Below are positions 28,741-42,038 of a DNA stretch of 64,000 nt, in pieces. The DNA lies in the NCBI GenBank assembly GCA_035772405.1, contig JAYKKM010000028.1:62001-126000 (forward strand), in the 5' to 3' direction. The position numbers and the translations under genes are program-made. Every line of letters begins with the position of its first letter. Within the stretch, counting starts at the first letter, position 1. The notes beneath the pieces were generated by a model. It saw nothing but the letters and a program-made list of their open reading frames with translations. It searched no databases and was not told the DNA's origin. The stretch is from Chrysogorgia sp. JL179-B06. Its lineage: Eukaryota; Cnidaria; Anthozoa; Scleralcyonacea; Chrysogorgiidae.

Positions 28741-31700
28741 CAATGTAGCAATGCAATGTTGCAATGTAGCAATGCAATGTTGCAATGTAGCAATGCAATG
28801 TTGCAATGTTGCAATGTAGCAATGCAATGTTGCAATGTAGCAATGCAATGTTGCAATGTAGCAATGCAATGTTGCAATGTAGCAATGCAATGTTGCAATG
28901 TAGCAATGCAATGTTGCAATGTAGCAATGCAATGTTGCAATGTAGCAATGCAATGTTGCAATGTAGCAATGCAATGTTGCAATGTAGCAATGCAATGTTG
29001 CAATGTAGCAATGCAATGTTGCAATGTAGCAATGCAATGTTGCAATGTAGCAATGCAATGTTGCAATGTAGCAATGCAATGTTGCAATGTAGCAATGCAA
29101 TGTTGCAATGTTGCAATGTAGCAATGCAATGTTGCAATGTTGCAATGTTGCAATGTAGCAATGCAATGTTGCAATGTAGCAATGCAATGTTGCAATGTAG
29201 CAATGCAATGTTGCAATGTAGCAATGCAATGTTGCAATGTAGCAATGCAATGTTGCAATGTAGCAATGCAATGTTGCAATGTAGCAATGCAATGTTGCAA
29301 TGTAGCAATGTAGCAATGCAATGTTGCAATGTAGCAATGCAATGTTGCAATGTAGCAATGCAATGTTGCAATGTAGCAATGCAATGTTGCAATGTAGCAA
29401 TGCAATGTTGCAATGTAGCAATGCAATGTTGCAATGTAGCAATGCAATGTTGCAATGTAGCAATGCAATGTTGCAATGTAGCAATGCAATGTTGCAATGT
29501 AGCAATGCAATGTTGCAATGTAGCAATGCAATGTTGCAATGTAGCAATGTAGCAATGCAATGTTGCAATGTTGCAATGTAGCAATGCAATGTTGCAATGT
29601 TGCAATGTAGCAATGCAATGTTGCAATGTAGCAATGCAATGTTGCAATGTAGCAATGCAATGTTGCAATGTAGCAATGCAATGTTGCAATGTAGCAATGC
29701 AATGTTGCAATGTAGCAATGCAATGTTGCAATGTAGCAATGCAATGTTGCAATGTAGCAATGCAATGTTGCAATGTAGCAATGCAATGTTGCAATGTAGC
29801 AATGCAATGTTGCAATGTAGCAATGCAATGTTGCAATGTAGCAATGCAATGTTGCAATGTAGCAATGTAGCAATGCAATGCAATGTTGCAATGTAGCAAT
29901 GCAATGTTGCAATGTAGCAATGCAATGTTGCAATGTAGCAATGCAATGTTGCAATGTTGCAATGTAGCAATGCAATGTTGCAATGTAGCAATGCAATGTT
30001 GCAATGTAGCAATGCAATGTAGCAATGCAATGTTGCAATGTTGCAATGTAGCAATGCAATGTTGCAATGTTGCAATGTAGCAATGCAATGTTGCAATGTA
30101 GCAATGCAATGTTGCAATGTAGCAATGCAATGTTGCAATGTAGCAATGCAATGTTGCAATGTAGCAATGCAATGTTGCAATGTAGCAATGTAGCAATGCA
30201 ATGTTGCAATGTTGCAATGTAGCAATGCAATGTTGCAATGTAGCAATGCAATGTTGCAATGTAGCAATGCAATGTTGCAATGCAAGTAGCAATGCAATGT
30301 TGCAATGTAGCAATGCAATGTTGCAATGTAGCAATGCAATGTTGCAATGTAGCAATGCAATGTTGCAATGTAGCAATGCAATGTTGCAATGTAGCAATGC
30401 AATGTTGCAATGTAGCAATGCAATGTTGCAATGTAGCAATGCAATGTTGCAATGTAGCAATGCAATGTTGCAATGTAGCAATGCAATGTTGCAATGTTGC
30501 AATGTAGCAATGCAATGTTGCAATGTTAGCAATGCAATGTTGCAATGTAGCAATGCAATGTTGCAATGTAGCAATGCAATGTTGCAATGTAGCAATGCAA
30601 TGTTGCAATGTAGCAATGCAATGTTGCAATGTAGCAATGCAATGTTGCAATGTAGCAATGCAATGTTGCAATGTAGCAATGCAATGTGCAATGTAGCAAT
30701 GTAGCAATGCAATGTTGCAATGTAGCAATGCAATGTTGCAATGTAGCAATGCAATGTTGCAATGTAGCAATGCAATGTTGCAATGTAGCAATGCAATGTT
30801 GCAATGTAGCAATGCAATGTTGCAATGTAGCAATGCAATGTTGCAATGTAGCAATGCAATGTTGCAATGTAGCAATGCAATGTTGCAATGTAGCAATGCA
30901 ATGTTGCAATGTAGCAATGTTGCAATGTAGCAATGCAATGTTGCAATGTAGCAATGCAATGTTGCAATGTAGCAATGCAATGTTGCAATGTAGCAATGCA
31001 ATGTTGCAATGTAGCAATGCAATGTTGCAATGTAGCAATGCAATGTTGCAATGTAGCAATGCAATGTTGCAATGTTGCAATGTAGCAATGCAATGTTGCA
31101 ATGTTGCAATGTAGCAATGCAATGTTGCAATGTAGCAATGCAATGTTGCAATGTAGCAATGCAATGTTGCAATGTAGCAATGCAATGTTGCAATGTAGCA
31201 ATGCAATGTTGCAATGTAGCAATGCAATGTTGCAATGTAGCAATGCAATGTTGCAATGTAGCAATGCAATGTTGCAATGTAGCAATGCAATGTAGCAATG
31301 TAGCAATGCAATGTTGCAATGTAGCAATGCAATGTTGCAATGTAGCAATGCAATGTTGCAATGTAGCAATGCAATGTTGCAATGTAGCAATGCAATGTTG
31401 CAATGTAGCAATGCAATGTAGCAATGCAATGTTGCAATGTTGCAATGTAGCAATGCAATGTTGCAATGTAGCAATGCAATGTTGCAATGTAGCAATGCAA
31501 TGCAATGTTGCAATGTAGCAATGCAATGTTGCAATGTAGCAATGCAATGTTGCAATGTAGCAATGCAATGTTGCAATGTAGCAATGCAATGTTGCAATGT
31601 AGCAATGCAATGTAGCAAAGTTGCAATGTAGCAATGCAATGTTGCAATGTAGCAATGCAATGTTGCAATGTAGCAATGCAATGTTGCAATGTAGCAATGC

Positions 31701-33061
31701 AATGTTGCAATGTAGCAATGCAATGTGCAATGTAGCAATGTAGCAATGCAATGTTGCAATGTAGCAATGCAATGTTGCAATGTAGCAATGCAATGTTGCA
31801 ATGTAGCAATGCAATGTTGCAATGTTGCAATGTAGCAATGCAATGTTGCAATGTAGCAATGCAATGTTGCAATGTAGCAATGCAATGTTGCAATGTAGCA
31901 ATGCAATGTTGCAATGTAGCAATGCAATGTTGCAATGTAGCAATGCAATGTTGCAATGTAGCAATGCAATGTTGCAATGTAGCAATGCAATGTTGCAATG
32001 TAGCAATGCAATGTTGCAATGTAGCAATGCAATGTTGCAATGTAGCAATGCAATGTTGCAATGTAGCAATGCAATGTTGCAATGTAGCAATGCAATGTAG
32101 CAATGTTGCAATGTAGCAATGCAAAGTAGCAATGTTGCAATGTAGCAATGCAATGTTGCAATGTAGCAATGCAATGTTGCAATGTAGCAATGCAATGTTG
32201 CAATGTAGCAATGCAATGTTGCAATGTAGCAATGCAATGTTGCAATGTAGCAATGCAATGTTGCAATGTAGCAATGCAATGTTGCAATGTAGCAATGCAA
32301 TGTTGCAATGTAGCAATGCAATGTTGCAATGTAGCAATGCAATGTTGCAATGTAGCAATGCAATGTTGCAATGTAGCAATGCAATGTTGCAATGTAGCAA
32401 TGCAATGTTGCAATGTAGCAATGTAGCAATGCAATGTTGCAATGTAGCAATGCAATGTTGCAATGTAGCAATGCAATGTTGCAATGTAGCAATGCAATGT
32501 TGCAATGTTGCAATGTAGCAATGCAATGTTGCAATGTAGCAATGCAATGTTGCAATGTAGCAATGCAATGTTGCAATGTAGCAATGCAATGTTGCAATGT
32601 AGCAATGCAATGTTGCAATGTAGCAATGCAATGTTGCAATGTAGCAATGCAATGTTGCAATGTAGCAATGCAATGTTGCAATGTAGCAATGCAATGTTGC
32701 AATGTAGCAATGCAATGTTGCAATGTAGCAATGCAATGTTGCAATGTAGCAATGCAATGTTGCAATGTAGCAATGCAATGTTGCAATGTAGCAATGCAAT
32801 GTTGCAATGTAGCAATGCAATGTTGCAATGTAGCAATGCAATGTTGCAATGTAGCAATGCAATGTTGCAATGTAGCAATGCAATGTTGCAATGTAGCAAT
32901 GCAATGTTGCAATGTAGCAATGCAATGTTGCAATGTAGCAATGCAATGTTGCAATGTAGCAATGCAATGTTGCAATGTAGCAATGCAATGTTGCAATGTA
33001 GCAATGCAATGTTGCAATGTAGCAATGCAATGTTGCAATGTAGCAATGCAATGTTGCAATG

Positions 33062-33095
33062 TAGCAATGCAATGCAATGCAATGCAATGTTTCAA
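33062..33095 (-). repeat. Run of bare pentamers
   Basis: Several CAATG pentamers in a row without the 8-bp modules, then TTTCAATG. This breaks two long uniform runs (26-27 units before, 11 after). At the mirrored position the left arm has the CTGCATTG module at 9920-9927 instead. Confidence 0.8.
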
Positions 33096-36000
33096 TGTAG
33101 CAATGCAATGTTGCAATGTAGCAATGCAATGTTGCAATGTAGCAATGCAATGTTGCAATGTAGCAATGCAATGTTGCAATGTAGCAATGCAATGTTGCAA
33201 TGTAGCAATGCAATGTTGCAATGTAGCAATGCAATGTTGCAATGTAGCAATGCAATGTTGCAATGTAGCAATGCAATGTTGCAATGTAGCAATGCAATGT
33301 TGCAATGTAGCAATGCAATGTTGCAATGGTAATGCAATGTTGCAATGTAGCAATGCAATGTTGCAATGTAGCAATGCAATGTTGCAATGTAGCAATGCAA
33401 TGTTGCAATGTAGCAATGCAATGTTGCAATGTAGCAATGCAATGTTGCAATGTAGCAATGCAATGTTGCAATGTAGCAATGCAATGTTGCAATGTAGCAA
33501 TGCAATGTTGCAATGTAGCAATGCAATGTTGCAATGTAGTAGCAATGCAATGTTGCAATGTAGCAATGCAATGTTGCAATGTAGCAATGCAATGCAATGT
33601 TGCAATGTAGCAATGCAATGTTGCAATGTAGCAATGCAATGTTGCAATGTAGCAATGCAATGTTGCAATGTAGCAATGCAATGTTGCAATGTAGCAATGC
33701 AATGTTGCAATGTAGCAATGCAATGTTGCAATGTAGCAATGCAATGTTGCAATGTAGCAATGCAATGTAGCAATGTAGCAATGCAATGTTGCAATGTAGC
33801 AATGCAATGTTGCAATGTAGCAATGCAATGTGCAATGTAGCAATGTAGCAATGCAATGTAGCAATGCAATGTTGCAATGTAGCAATGCAATGTTGCAATG
33901 TTGCAATGTAGCAATGCAATGTTGCAATGTTGCAATGTAGCAATGCAATGTTGCAATGTAGCAATGCAATGTTGCAATGTAGCAATGCAATGTTGCAATG
34001 TAGCAATGCAATGTTGCAATGTAGCAATGCAATGTTGCAATGTAGCAATGCAATGTTGCAATGTAGCAATGCAATGTTGCAATGTAGCAATGCAATGTTG
34101 CAATGTAGCAATGCAATGTTGCAATGTAGCAATGCAATGTTGCAATGTAGCAATGCAATGTTGCAATGTAGCAATGCAATGTTGCAATGTAGCAATGCAA
34201 TGTTGCAATGTAAGCAATGCAATGTTGCAATGTAGCAATGCAATGTTGCAATGTAGCAATGCAATGTTGCAATGTTGCAATGTAGCAATGCAATGTTGCA
34301 ATGTAGCAATGCAATGTTGCAATGTAGCAATGCAATGTTGCAATGTAGCAATGCAATGTTGCAATGTAGCAATGCAATGTTGCAATGTAGCAATGCAATG
34401 TTGCAATGTAGCAATGCAATGTTGCAATGTAGCAATGCAATGTTGCAATGTAGCAATGCAATGTTGCAATGTAGCAATGCAATGTTGCAATGTAGCAATG
34501 CAATGTTGCAATGTAGCAATGCAATGTTGCAATGTAGCAATGTAGCAATGCAATGTTGCAATGTAGCAATGCAATGTTGCAATGTAGCAATGCAATGTTG
34601 CAATGTTGCAATGTAGCAATGCAATGTTGCAATGTTGCAATGTAGCAATGCAATGTTGCAATGTAGCAATGCAATGTTGCAATGTAGCAATGCAATGTTG
34701 CAATGTAGCAATGCAATGTTGCAATGTAGCAATGCAATGTTGCAATGTAGCAATGCAATGTTGCAATGTAGCAATGCAATGTTGCAATGTAGCAATGCAA
34801 TGTTGCAATGTAGCAATGCAATGTTGCAATGTAGCAATGCAATGTTGCAATGTAGCAATGCAATGTTGCAATGTAGCAATGCAATGTTGCAATGTAGCAA
34901 TGCAATGTTGCAATGTAGCAATGCAATGTTGCAATGTAGCAATGCAATGTTGCAATGTAGCAATGCAATGTTGCAATGTAGCAATGCAATGTTGCAATGT
35001 AGCAATGCAATGTTGCAATGTAGCAATGCAATGTTGCAATGTAGCAATGCAATGTTGCAATGTAGCAATGCAATGTTGCAATGTAGCAATGCAATGTTGC
35101 AATGTAGCAATGCAATGTTGCAATGTAGCAATGCAATGTTGCAATGTAGCAATGCAATGTAGCAATGCAATGTTGCAATGTAGCAATGCAATGTTGCAAT
35201 GTAGCAATGCAATGTTGCAATGTTGCAATGTAGCAATGCAATGTTGCAATGTTGCAATGTAGCAATGCAATGTTGCAATGTAGCAATGCAATGTTGCAAT
35301 GTAGCAATGCAATGTTGCAATGTAGCAATGCAATGTTGCAATGTAGCAATGCAATGTTAGCAATGCAATGTTGCAATGTAGCAATGCAATGTTGCAATGT
35401 AGCAATGCAATGTTGCAATGTAGCAATGCAATGTTGCAATGTAGCAATGCAATGTTGCAATGTAGCAATGCAATGTTGCAATGTAGCAATGCAATGTTGC
35501 AATGTAGCAATGCAATGTTGCAATGTAGCAATGCAATGTTGCAATGTAGCAATGCAATGTTGCAATGTAGCAATGCAATGTTGCAATGTAGCAATGTAGC
35601 AATGCAATGTTGCAATGTAGCAATGCAATGTTGCAATGTAGCAATGCAATGTTGCAATGTAGCAATGCAATGTTGCAATGTAGCAATGCAATGTTGCAAT
35701 GTAGCAATGCAATGTTGCAATGTAGCAATGCAATGTTGCAATGTAGCAATGCAATGTTGCAATGTAGCAATGCAATGTTGCAATGTAGCAATGCAATGTT
35801 GCAATGTAGCAATGCAATGTTGCAATGTAGCAATGCAATGTTGCAATGTAGCAATGCAATGTTGCAATGTAGCAATGCAATGTTGCAATGTAGCAATGCA
35901 ATGTTGCAATGTAGCAATGCAATGTTGCAATGTAGCAATGCAATGTTGCAATGTAGCAATGCAATGTTGCAATGTAGCAATGCAATGTTGCAATGTAGCA

Positions 36001-36984
36001 ATGCAATGTTGCAATGTAGCAATGCAATGTTGCAATGTAGCAATGCAATGTTGCAATGTAGCAATGCAATGTTGCAATGTGTAGCAATGCAATGTTGCAA
36101 TGTAGCAATGCAATGTTGCAATGTAGCAATGCAATGTTGCAATGTTGCAATGTAGCAATGCAATGTTGCAATGTAGCAATGCAATGTTGCAATGTAGCAA
36201 TGCAATGTTGCAATGTAGCAATGCAATGTTGCAATGTAGCAATGCAATGTTGCAATGTAGCAATGCAATGTTGCAATGTAGCAATGCAATGTTGCAATGT
36301 AGCAATGCAATGTTGCAATGTAGCAATGCAATGTTGCAATGTACCAATGCAATGTTGCAATGTTGCAATGCAATGTTGCAATGTAGCAATGTAGCAATGC
36401 AATGTTGCAATGTAGCAATGCAATGTTGCAATGTAGCAATGCAATGTTGCAATGTTGCAATGTAGCAATGCAATGTTGCAATGTTGCAATGTAGCAATGC
36501 AATGTTGCAATGTAGCAATGCAATGTTGCAATGTAGCAATGCAATGTTGCAATGTAGCAATGCAATGTTGCAATGTAGCAATGCAATGTTGCAATGTAGC
36601 AATGCAATGTTGCAATGTAGCAATGCAATGTTGCAATGTAGCAATGCAATGTTGCAATGTAGCAATGCAATGTTGCAATGTAGCAATGCAATGTTGCAAT
36701 GTAGCAATGCAATGTTGCAATGTAGCAATGCGATGTTGCAATGTAGCAATGCAATGTTGCAATGTAGTAGCAATGCAATGTTGCAATGTAGCAATGCAAT
36801 GTTGCAATGTAGCAATGCAATGTTGCAATGTAGCAATGTAGCAATGCAATGTTGCAATGTAGCAATGCAATGTTGCAATGTAGCAATGCAATGTTGCAAT
36901 GTAGCAATGCAATGTTGCAATGTAGCAATGCAATGTTGCAATGTAGCAATGCAATGTTGCAATGTAGCAATGCAATGTAGCAAT

Positions 36985-37245
36985 GTAGCAATGCAATGCA
37001 ATGTATAAATGCAATGTTGCAATGCAGCAATGCAATGTTGTAATGTAGCAATGCAATGTTGCAATGTAGCAATGAAATATTGCAATGTAGCAATGTAGCA
37101 ATGCAATGTAGCAATTTTGCAATGTAGCAATGCAATGTTGCTATGTTGCAATGTAGCAATGCAATGTTGCAATGTTGCAATGTGTCAATGCAATGTTGCA
37201 ATGTATCAATGCAATGTAGCAATGTAGCAATGCAATGTAGCAATG
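36985..37245 (-). repeat. Mutated cassette B in the right arm
   Basis: Contains GTATAAATGC (about 37002), GCAGCAATG, TTGTAATG and GAAATATTGC, then the same trio as cassette A (GCAATTTTGC, TTGCTATG, GTGTCAATG), plus GTATCAATG near 37202. The common part lies 8447 bp after cassette A. The mirrored left-arm interval (about 5.73-5.98 kb) is canonical. Related changes (GAAATG, GTATCAATG, AATTTTGC) recur at 52245-52380. Confidence 0.85.
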
Positions 37246-40200
37246 TAGCAATGCAATGTTGCAATGTAGCAATGCAATGTTGCAATGTAGCAATGCAATG
37301 TTGCAATGTAGCAATGCAATGTTGCAATGTAGCAATGCAATGTTGCAATGTAGCAATGCAATGTTGCAATGTAGCAATGCAATGTTGCAATGTAGCAATG
37401 CAATGTTGCAATGTAGCAATGCAATGTTGCAATGTAGCAATGCAATGTTGCAATGTAGCAATGCAATGTTGCAATGTAGCAATGCAATGTTGCAATGTAG
37501 CAATGCAATGTTGCAATGTAGCAATGCAATGTTGCAATGTAGCAATGCAATGTTGCAATGTAGCAATGCAATGTTGCAATGTAGCAATGCAATGTTGCAA
37601 TGTAGCAATGCAATGTTGCAATGTAGCAATGCAATGTTGCAATGTAGCAATGCAATGTTGCAATGTAGCAATGCAATGTTGCAATGTAGCAATGTAGCAA
37701 TGCAATGTTGCAATGTAGCAATGCAATGTTGCAATGTAGCAATGCAATGTTGCAATGTTGCAATGTTGCAATGTAGCAATGCAATGTTGCAATGCAATGT
37801 AGCAATGCAATGTTGCAATGTAGCAATGCAATGTTGCAATGTAGCAATGCAATGTTGCAATGTAGCAATGCAATGTTGCAATGTAGCAATGCAATGTTGC
37901 AATGTAGCAATGCAATGTTGCAATGTAGCAATGCAATGTTGCAATGTAGCAATGCAATGTTGCAATGTAGCAATGCAATGTTGCAATGTAGCAATGCAAT
38001 GTTGCAATGTAGCAATGCAATGTTGCAATGTAGCAATGCAATGTTGCAATGTAGCAATGCAATGTTGCAATGTAGCAATGCAATGTTGCAATGTAGCAAT
38101 GCAATGTTGCAATGTAGCAATGCAATGTTGCAATGTAGCAATGTAGCAATGCAATGTTGCAATGTAGCAATGCAATGTTGCAATGTAGCAATGCAATGTT
38201 GCAATGTAGCAATGAAATGTTGCAATGTAGCAATGCAATGTTGCAATGTAGCAATGCAATGTTGCAATGTAGTAGCAATGCAATGTTGCAATGTTGCAAT
38301 GTAGCAATGCAATGTTGCAATGTAGCAATGCAATGTTGCAATGTAGCAATGCAATGTTGCAATGTAGCAATGCAATGTTGCAATGTAGCAATGCAATGTT
38401 GCAATGTAGCAATGCAATGTTGCAATGTAGCAATGCAATGTTGCAATGTAGCAATGCAATGTTGCAATGTAGCAATGCAATGTTGCAATGTAGCAATGCA
38501 ATGTTGCAATGTAGCAATGCAATGTTGCAATGTAGCAATGCAATGTTGCAATGTAGCAATGCAATGTTGCAATGTAGCAATGCAATGTTGCAATGTAGCA
38601 ATGCAATGTTGCAATGTAGCAATGCAATGTTGCAATGTAGCAATGCAATGTTGCAATGTAGCAATGCAATGTTGCAATGTAGCAATGCAATGTTGCAATG
38701 TAGCAATGCAATGTTGCAATGTAGCAATGCAATGTTGCAATGTAGCAATGCAATGTTGCAATGTAGCAATGCAATGTTGCAATGTAGCAATGCAATGTTG
38801 CAATGTAGCAATGCAATGTTGCAATGTGTAGCAATGCAATGTTGCAATGTAGCAATGCAATGTTGCAATGTAGCAATGCAATGTTGCAATGTTGCAATGT
38901 AGCAATGCAATGTTGCAATGTAGCAATGCAATGTTGCAATGTAGCAATGCAATGTTGCAATGTAGCAATGCAATGTTGCAATGTAGCAATGCAATGTTGC
39001 AATGTAGCAATGCAATGTTGCAATGTAGCAATGCAATGTTGCAATGTAGCAATGCAATGTTGCAATGTAGCAATGCAATGTTGCAATGTAGCAATGCAAT
39101 GTTGCAATGTAGCAATGCAATGTTGCAATGTAGCAATGCAATGTGCAATGTAGCAATGTAGCAATGCAATGTTGCAATGTAGCAATGCAATGTTGCAATG
39201 TAGCAATGCAATGTTGCAATGTGCAATGTAGCAATGCAATGTTGCAATGTTGCAATGTAGCAATGCAATGTTGCAATGTAGCAATGCAATGTTGCAATGT
39301 AGCAATGCAATGTTGCAATGTAGCAATGCAATGTTGCAATGTAGCAATGCAATGTTGCAATGTAGCAATGCAATGTTGCAATGTAGCAATGCAATGTTGC
39401 AATGTAGCAATGCAATGTTGCAATGTAGCAATGCAATGTTGCAATGTAGCAATGCAATGTTGCAATGTAGCAATGCAATGTTGCAATGTAGCAATGCAAT
39501 GTTGCAATGTAGCAATGCAATGTTGCAATGTGTAGCAATGCAATGTTGCAATGTAGCAATGCAATGTTGCAATGTAGCAATGCAATGTTGCAATGTTGCA
39601 ATGTAGCAATGCAATGTTGCAATGTAGCAATGCAATGTTGCAATGTAGCAATGCAATGTTGCAATGTAGCAATGCAATGTTGCAATGTAGCAATGCAATG
39701 TTGCAATGTAGCAATGCAATGTTGCAATGTAGCAATGCAATGTTGCAATGTAGCAATGCAATGTTGCAATGTAGCAATGCAATGTTGCAATGTAGCAATG
39801 CAATGTTGCAATGTAGCAATGCAATGTTGCAATGTAGCAATGCAATGTTGCAATGTAGCAATGTAGCAATGCAATGTTGCAATGTAGCAATGCAATGTTG
39901 CAATGTAGCAATGCAATGTTGCAATGTTGCAATGTAGCAATGCAATGTTGCAATGTTGCAATGTAGCAATGCAATGTTGCAATGTAGCAATGCAATGTTG
40001 CAATGTAGCAATGCAATGTTGCAATGTAGCAATGCAATGTTGCAATGTAGCAATGCAATGTTGCAATGTAGCAATGCAATGTTGCAATGTAGCAATGCAA
40101 TGTTGCAATGTAGCAATGCAATGTTGCAATGTAGCAATGCAATGTTGCAATGTAGCAATGCAATGTAGCAATGTAGCAATGCAATGTTGCAATGTAGCAA

Positions 40201-41043
40201 TGCAATGTTGCAATGTAGCAATGCAATGTTGCAATGTAGCAATGCAATGTTGCAATGTAGCAATGCAATGTTGCAATGTAGCAATGCAATGTTGCAATGT
40301 AGCAATGCAATGTTGCAATGTAGCAATGCAATGTTGCAATGTAGCAATGCAATGTTGCAATGTAGCAATGCAATGTTGCAATGTAGCAATGCAATGTTGC
40401 AATGTAGCAATGCAATGTTGCAATGTAGCAATGCAATGTTGCAATGTAGCAATGCAATGTTGCAATGTAGCAATGTAGCAATGCAATGTAGCAATGTAGC
40501 AATGCAATGTTGCAATGTAGCAATGCAATGTTGCAATGTAGCAATGCAATGTTGCAATGTTGCAATGTAGCAATGCAATGTTGCAATGTAGCAATGCAAT
40601 GTTGCAATGTAGCAATGCAATGTTGCAATGTAGCAATGCAATGTTGCAATGTAGCAATGCAATGTTGCAATGTAGCAATGCAATGTTGCAATGTAGCAAT
40701 GCAATGTTGCAATGTAGCAATGCAATGTTGCAATGTAGCAATGCAATGTTGCAATGTAGCAATGCAATGTAGCAATGTAGCAATGCAATGTTGCAATGTA
40801 GCAATGCAATGTTGCAATGTAGCAATGCAATGTTGCAATGTAGCAATGCAATGTTGCAATGTAGCAATGCAATGTTGCAATGTAGCAATGCAATGTTGCA
40901 ATGTAGCAATGTAGCAATGCAATGTTGCAATGTAGCAATGCAATGTTGCAATGTAGCAATGCAATGTTGCAATGTAGCAATGCAATGTTGCAATGTAGCA
41001 ATGCAATGTTGCAATGTAGCAATGCAATGTTGCAATGTAGTAG
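37246..41043 (-). repeat. Right-arm HOR region mirroring 1.9-5.7 kb
   Basis: Uniform runs, paired 29-bp units and altered TAG modules in the reverse order of the left arm: 39593-39937 pairs with 3008-3352, and 39924-40478 with 2467-3021. Differences from the left arm include extra GTAGCAATGTAG arrangements near 40168 and 40772, a GAAATG substitution near 38214, and a TAGTAG site at 41038-41043 that has no partner. Confidence 0.82.
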
Positions 41044-41072
41044 CAATGCAATGTTGCAATGTTGCAATGTAG

Positions 41073-42038
41073 CAATGCAATGTTGCAATGTAGCAATGCA
41101 ATGTTGCAATGTAGCAATGCAATGTTGCAATGTAGCAATGCAATGTTGCAATGTAGCAATGCAATGTTGCAATGTAGCAATGCAATGTTGCAATGTAGCA
41201 ATGCAATGTTGCAATGTAGCAATGCAATGTTGCAATGTAGCAATGCAATGTTGCAATGTAGCAATGCAATGTTGCAATGTAGCAATGCAATGTTGCAATG
41301 TAGCAATGCAATGTTGCAATGTAGCAATGCAATGTTGCAATGTAGCAATGCAATGTTGCAATGTAGCAATGCAATGTTGCAATGTAGCAATGCAATGTTG
41401 CAATGTAGCAATGCAATGTTGCAATGTAGCAATGCAATGTTGCAATGTAGCAATGCAATGTTGCAATGTAGCAATGCAATGTTGCAATGTAGCAATGCAA
41501 TGTTGCAATGTAGCAATGCAATGTTGCAATGTAGCAATGCAATGTTGCAATGTAGCAATGCAATGTTGCAATGTAGCAATGCAATGTTGCAATGTAGCAA
41601 TGCAATGTTGCAATGTAGCAATGCAATGTTGCAATGTAGCAATGCAATGTTGCAATGTAGCAATGCAATGTTGCAATGTAGCAATGCAATGTTGCAATGT
41701 AGCAATGCAATGTTGCAATGTAGCAATGCAATGTTGCAATGTAGCAATGCAATGTTGCAATGTAGCAATGCAATGTTGCAATGTAGCAATGCAATGTTGC
41801 AATGTAGCAATGCAATGTTGCAATGTAGCAATGCAATGTTGCAATGTAGCAATGCAATGTTGCAATGTAGCAATGCAATGTTGCAATGTAGCAATGCAAT
41901 GTTGCAATGTAGCAATGCAATGTTGCAATGTAGCAATGCAATGTTGCAATGTAGCAATGCAATGTTGCAATGTAGCAATGCAATGTTGCAATGTAGCAAT
42001 GCAATGTTGCAATGTAGCAATGCAATGTTGCAATGTAG
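41073..42038 (-). repeat. Mirror copy of the 46-unit run
   Basis: 46 consecutive reverse-complement units bounded by a 29-bp unit (41044-41072) and a 16-bp unit (42039-42054), matching 910-1875 and its borders in reverse order. Coordinates sum to 42948 at both ends. Confidence 0.9.
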
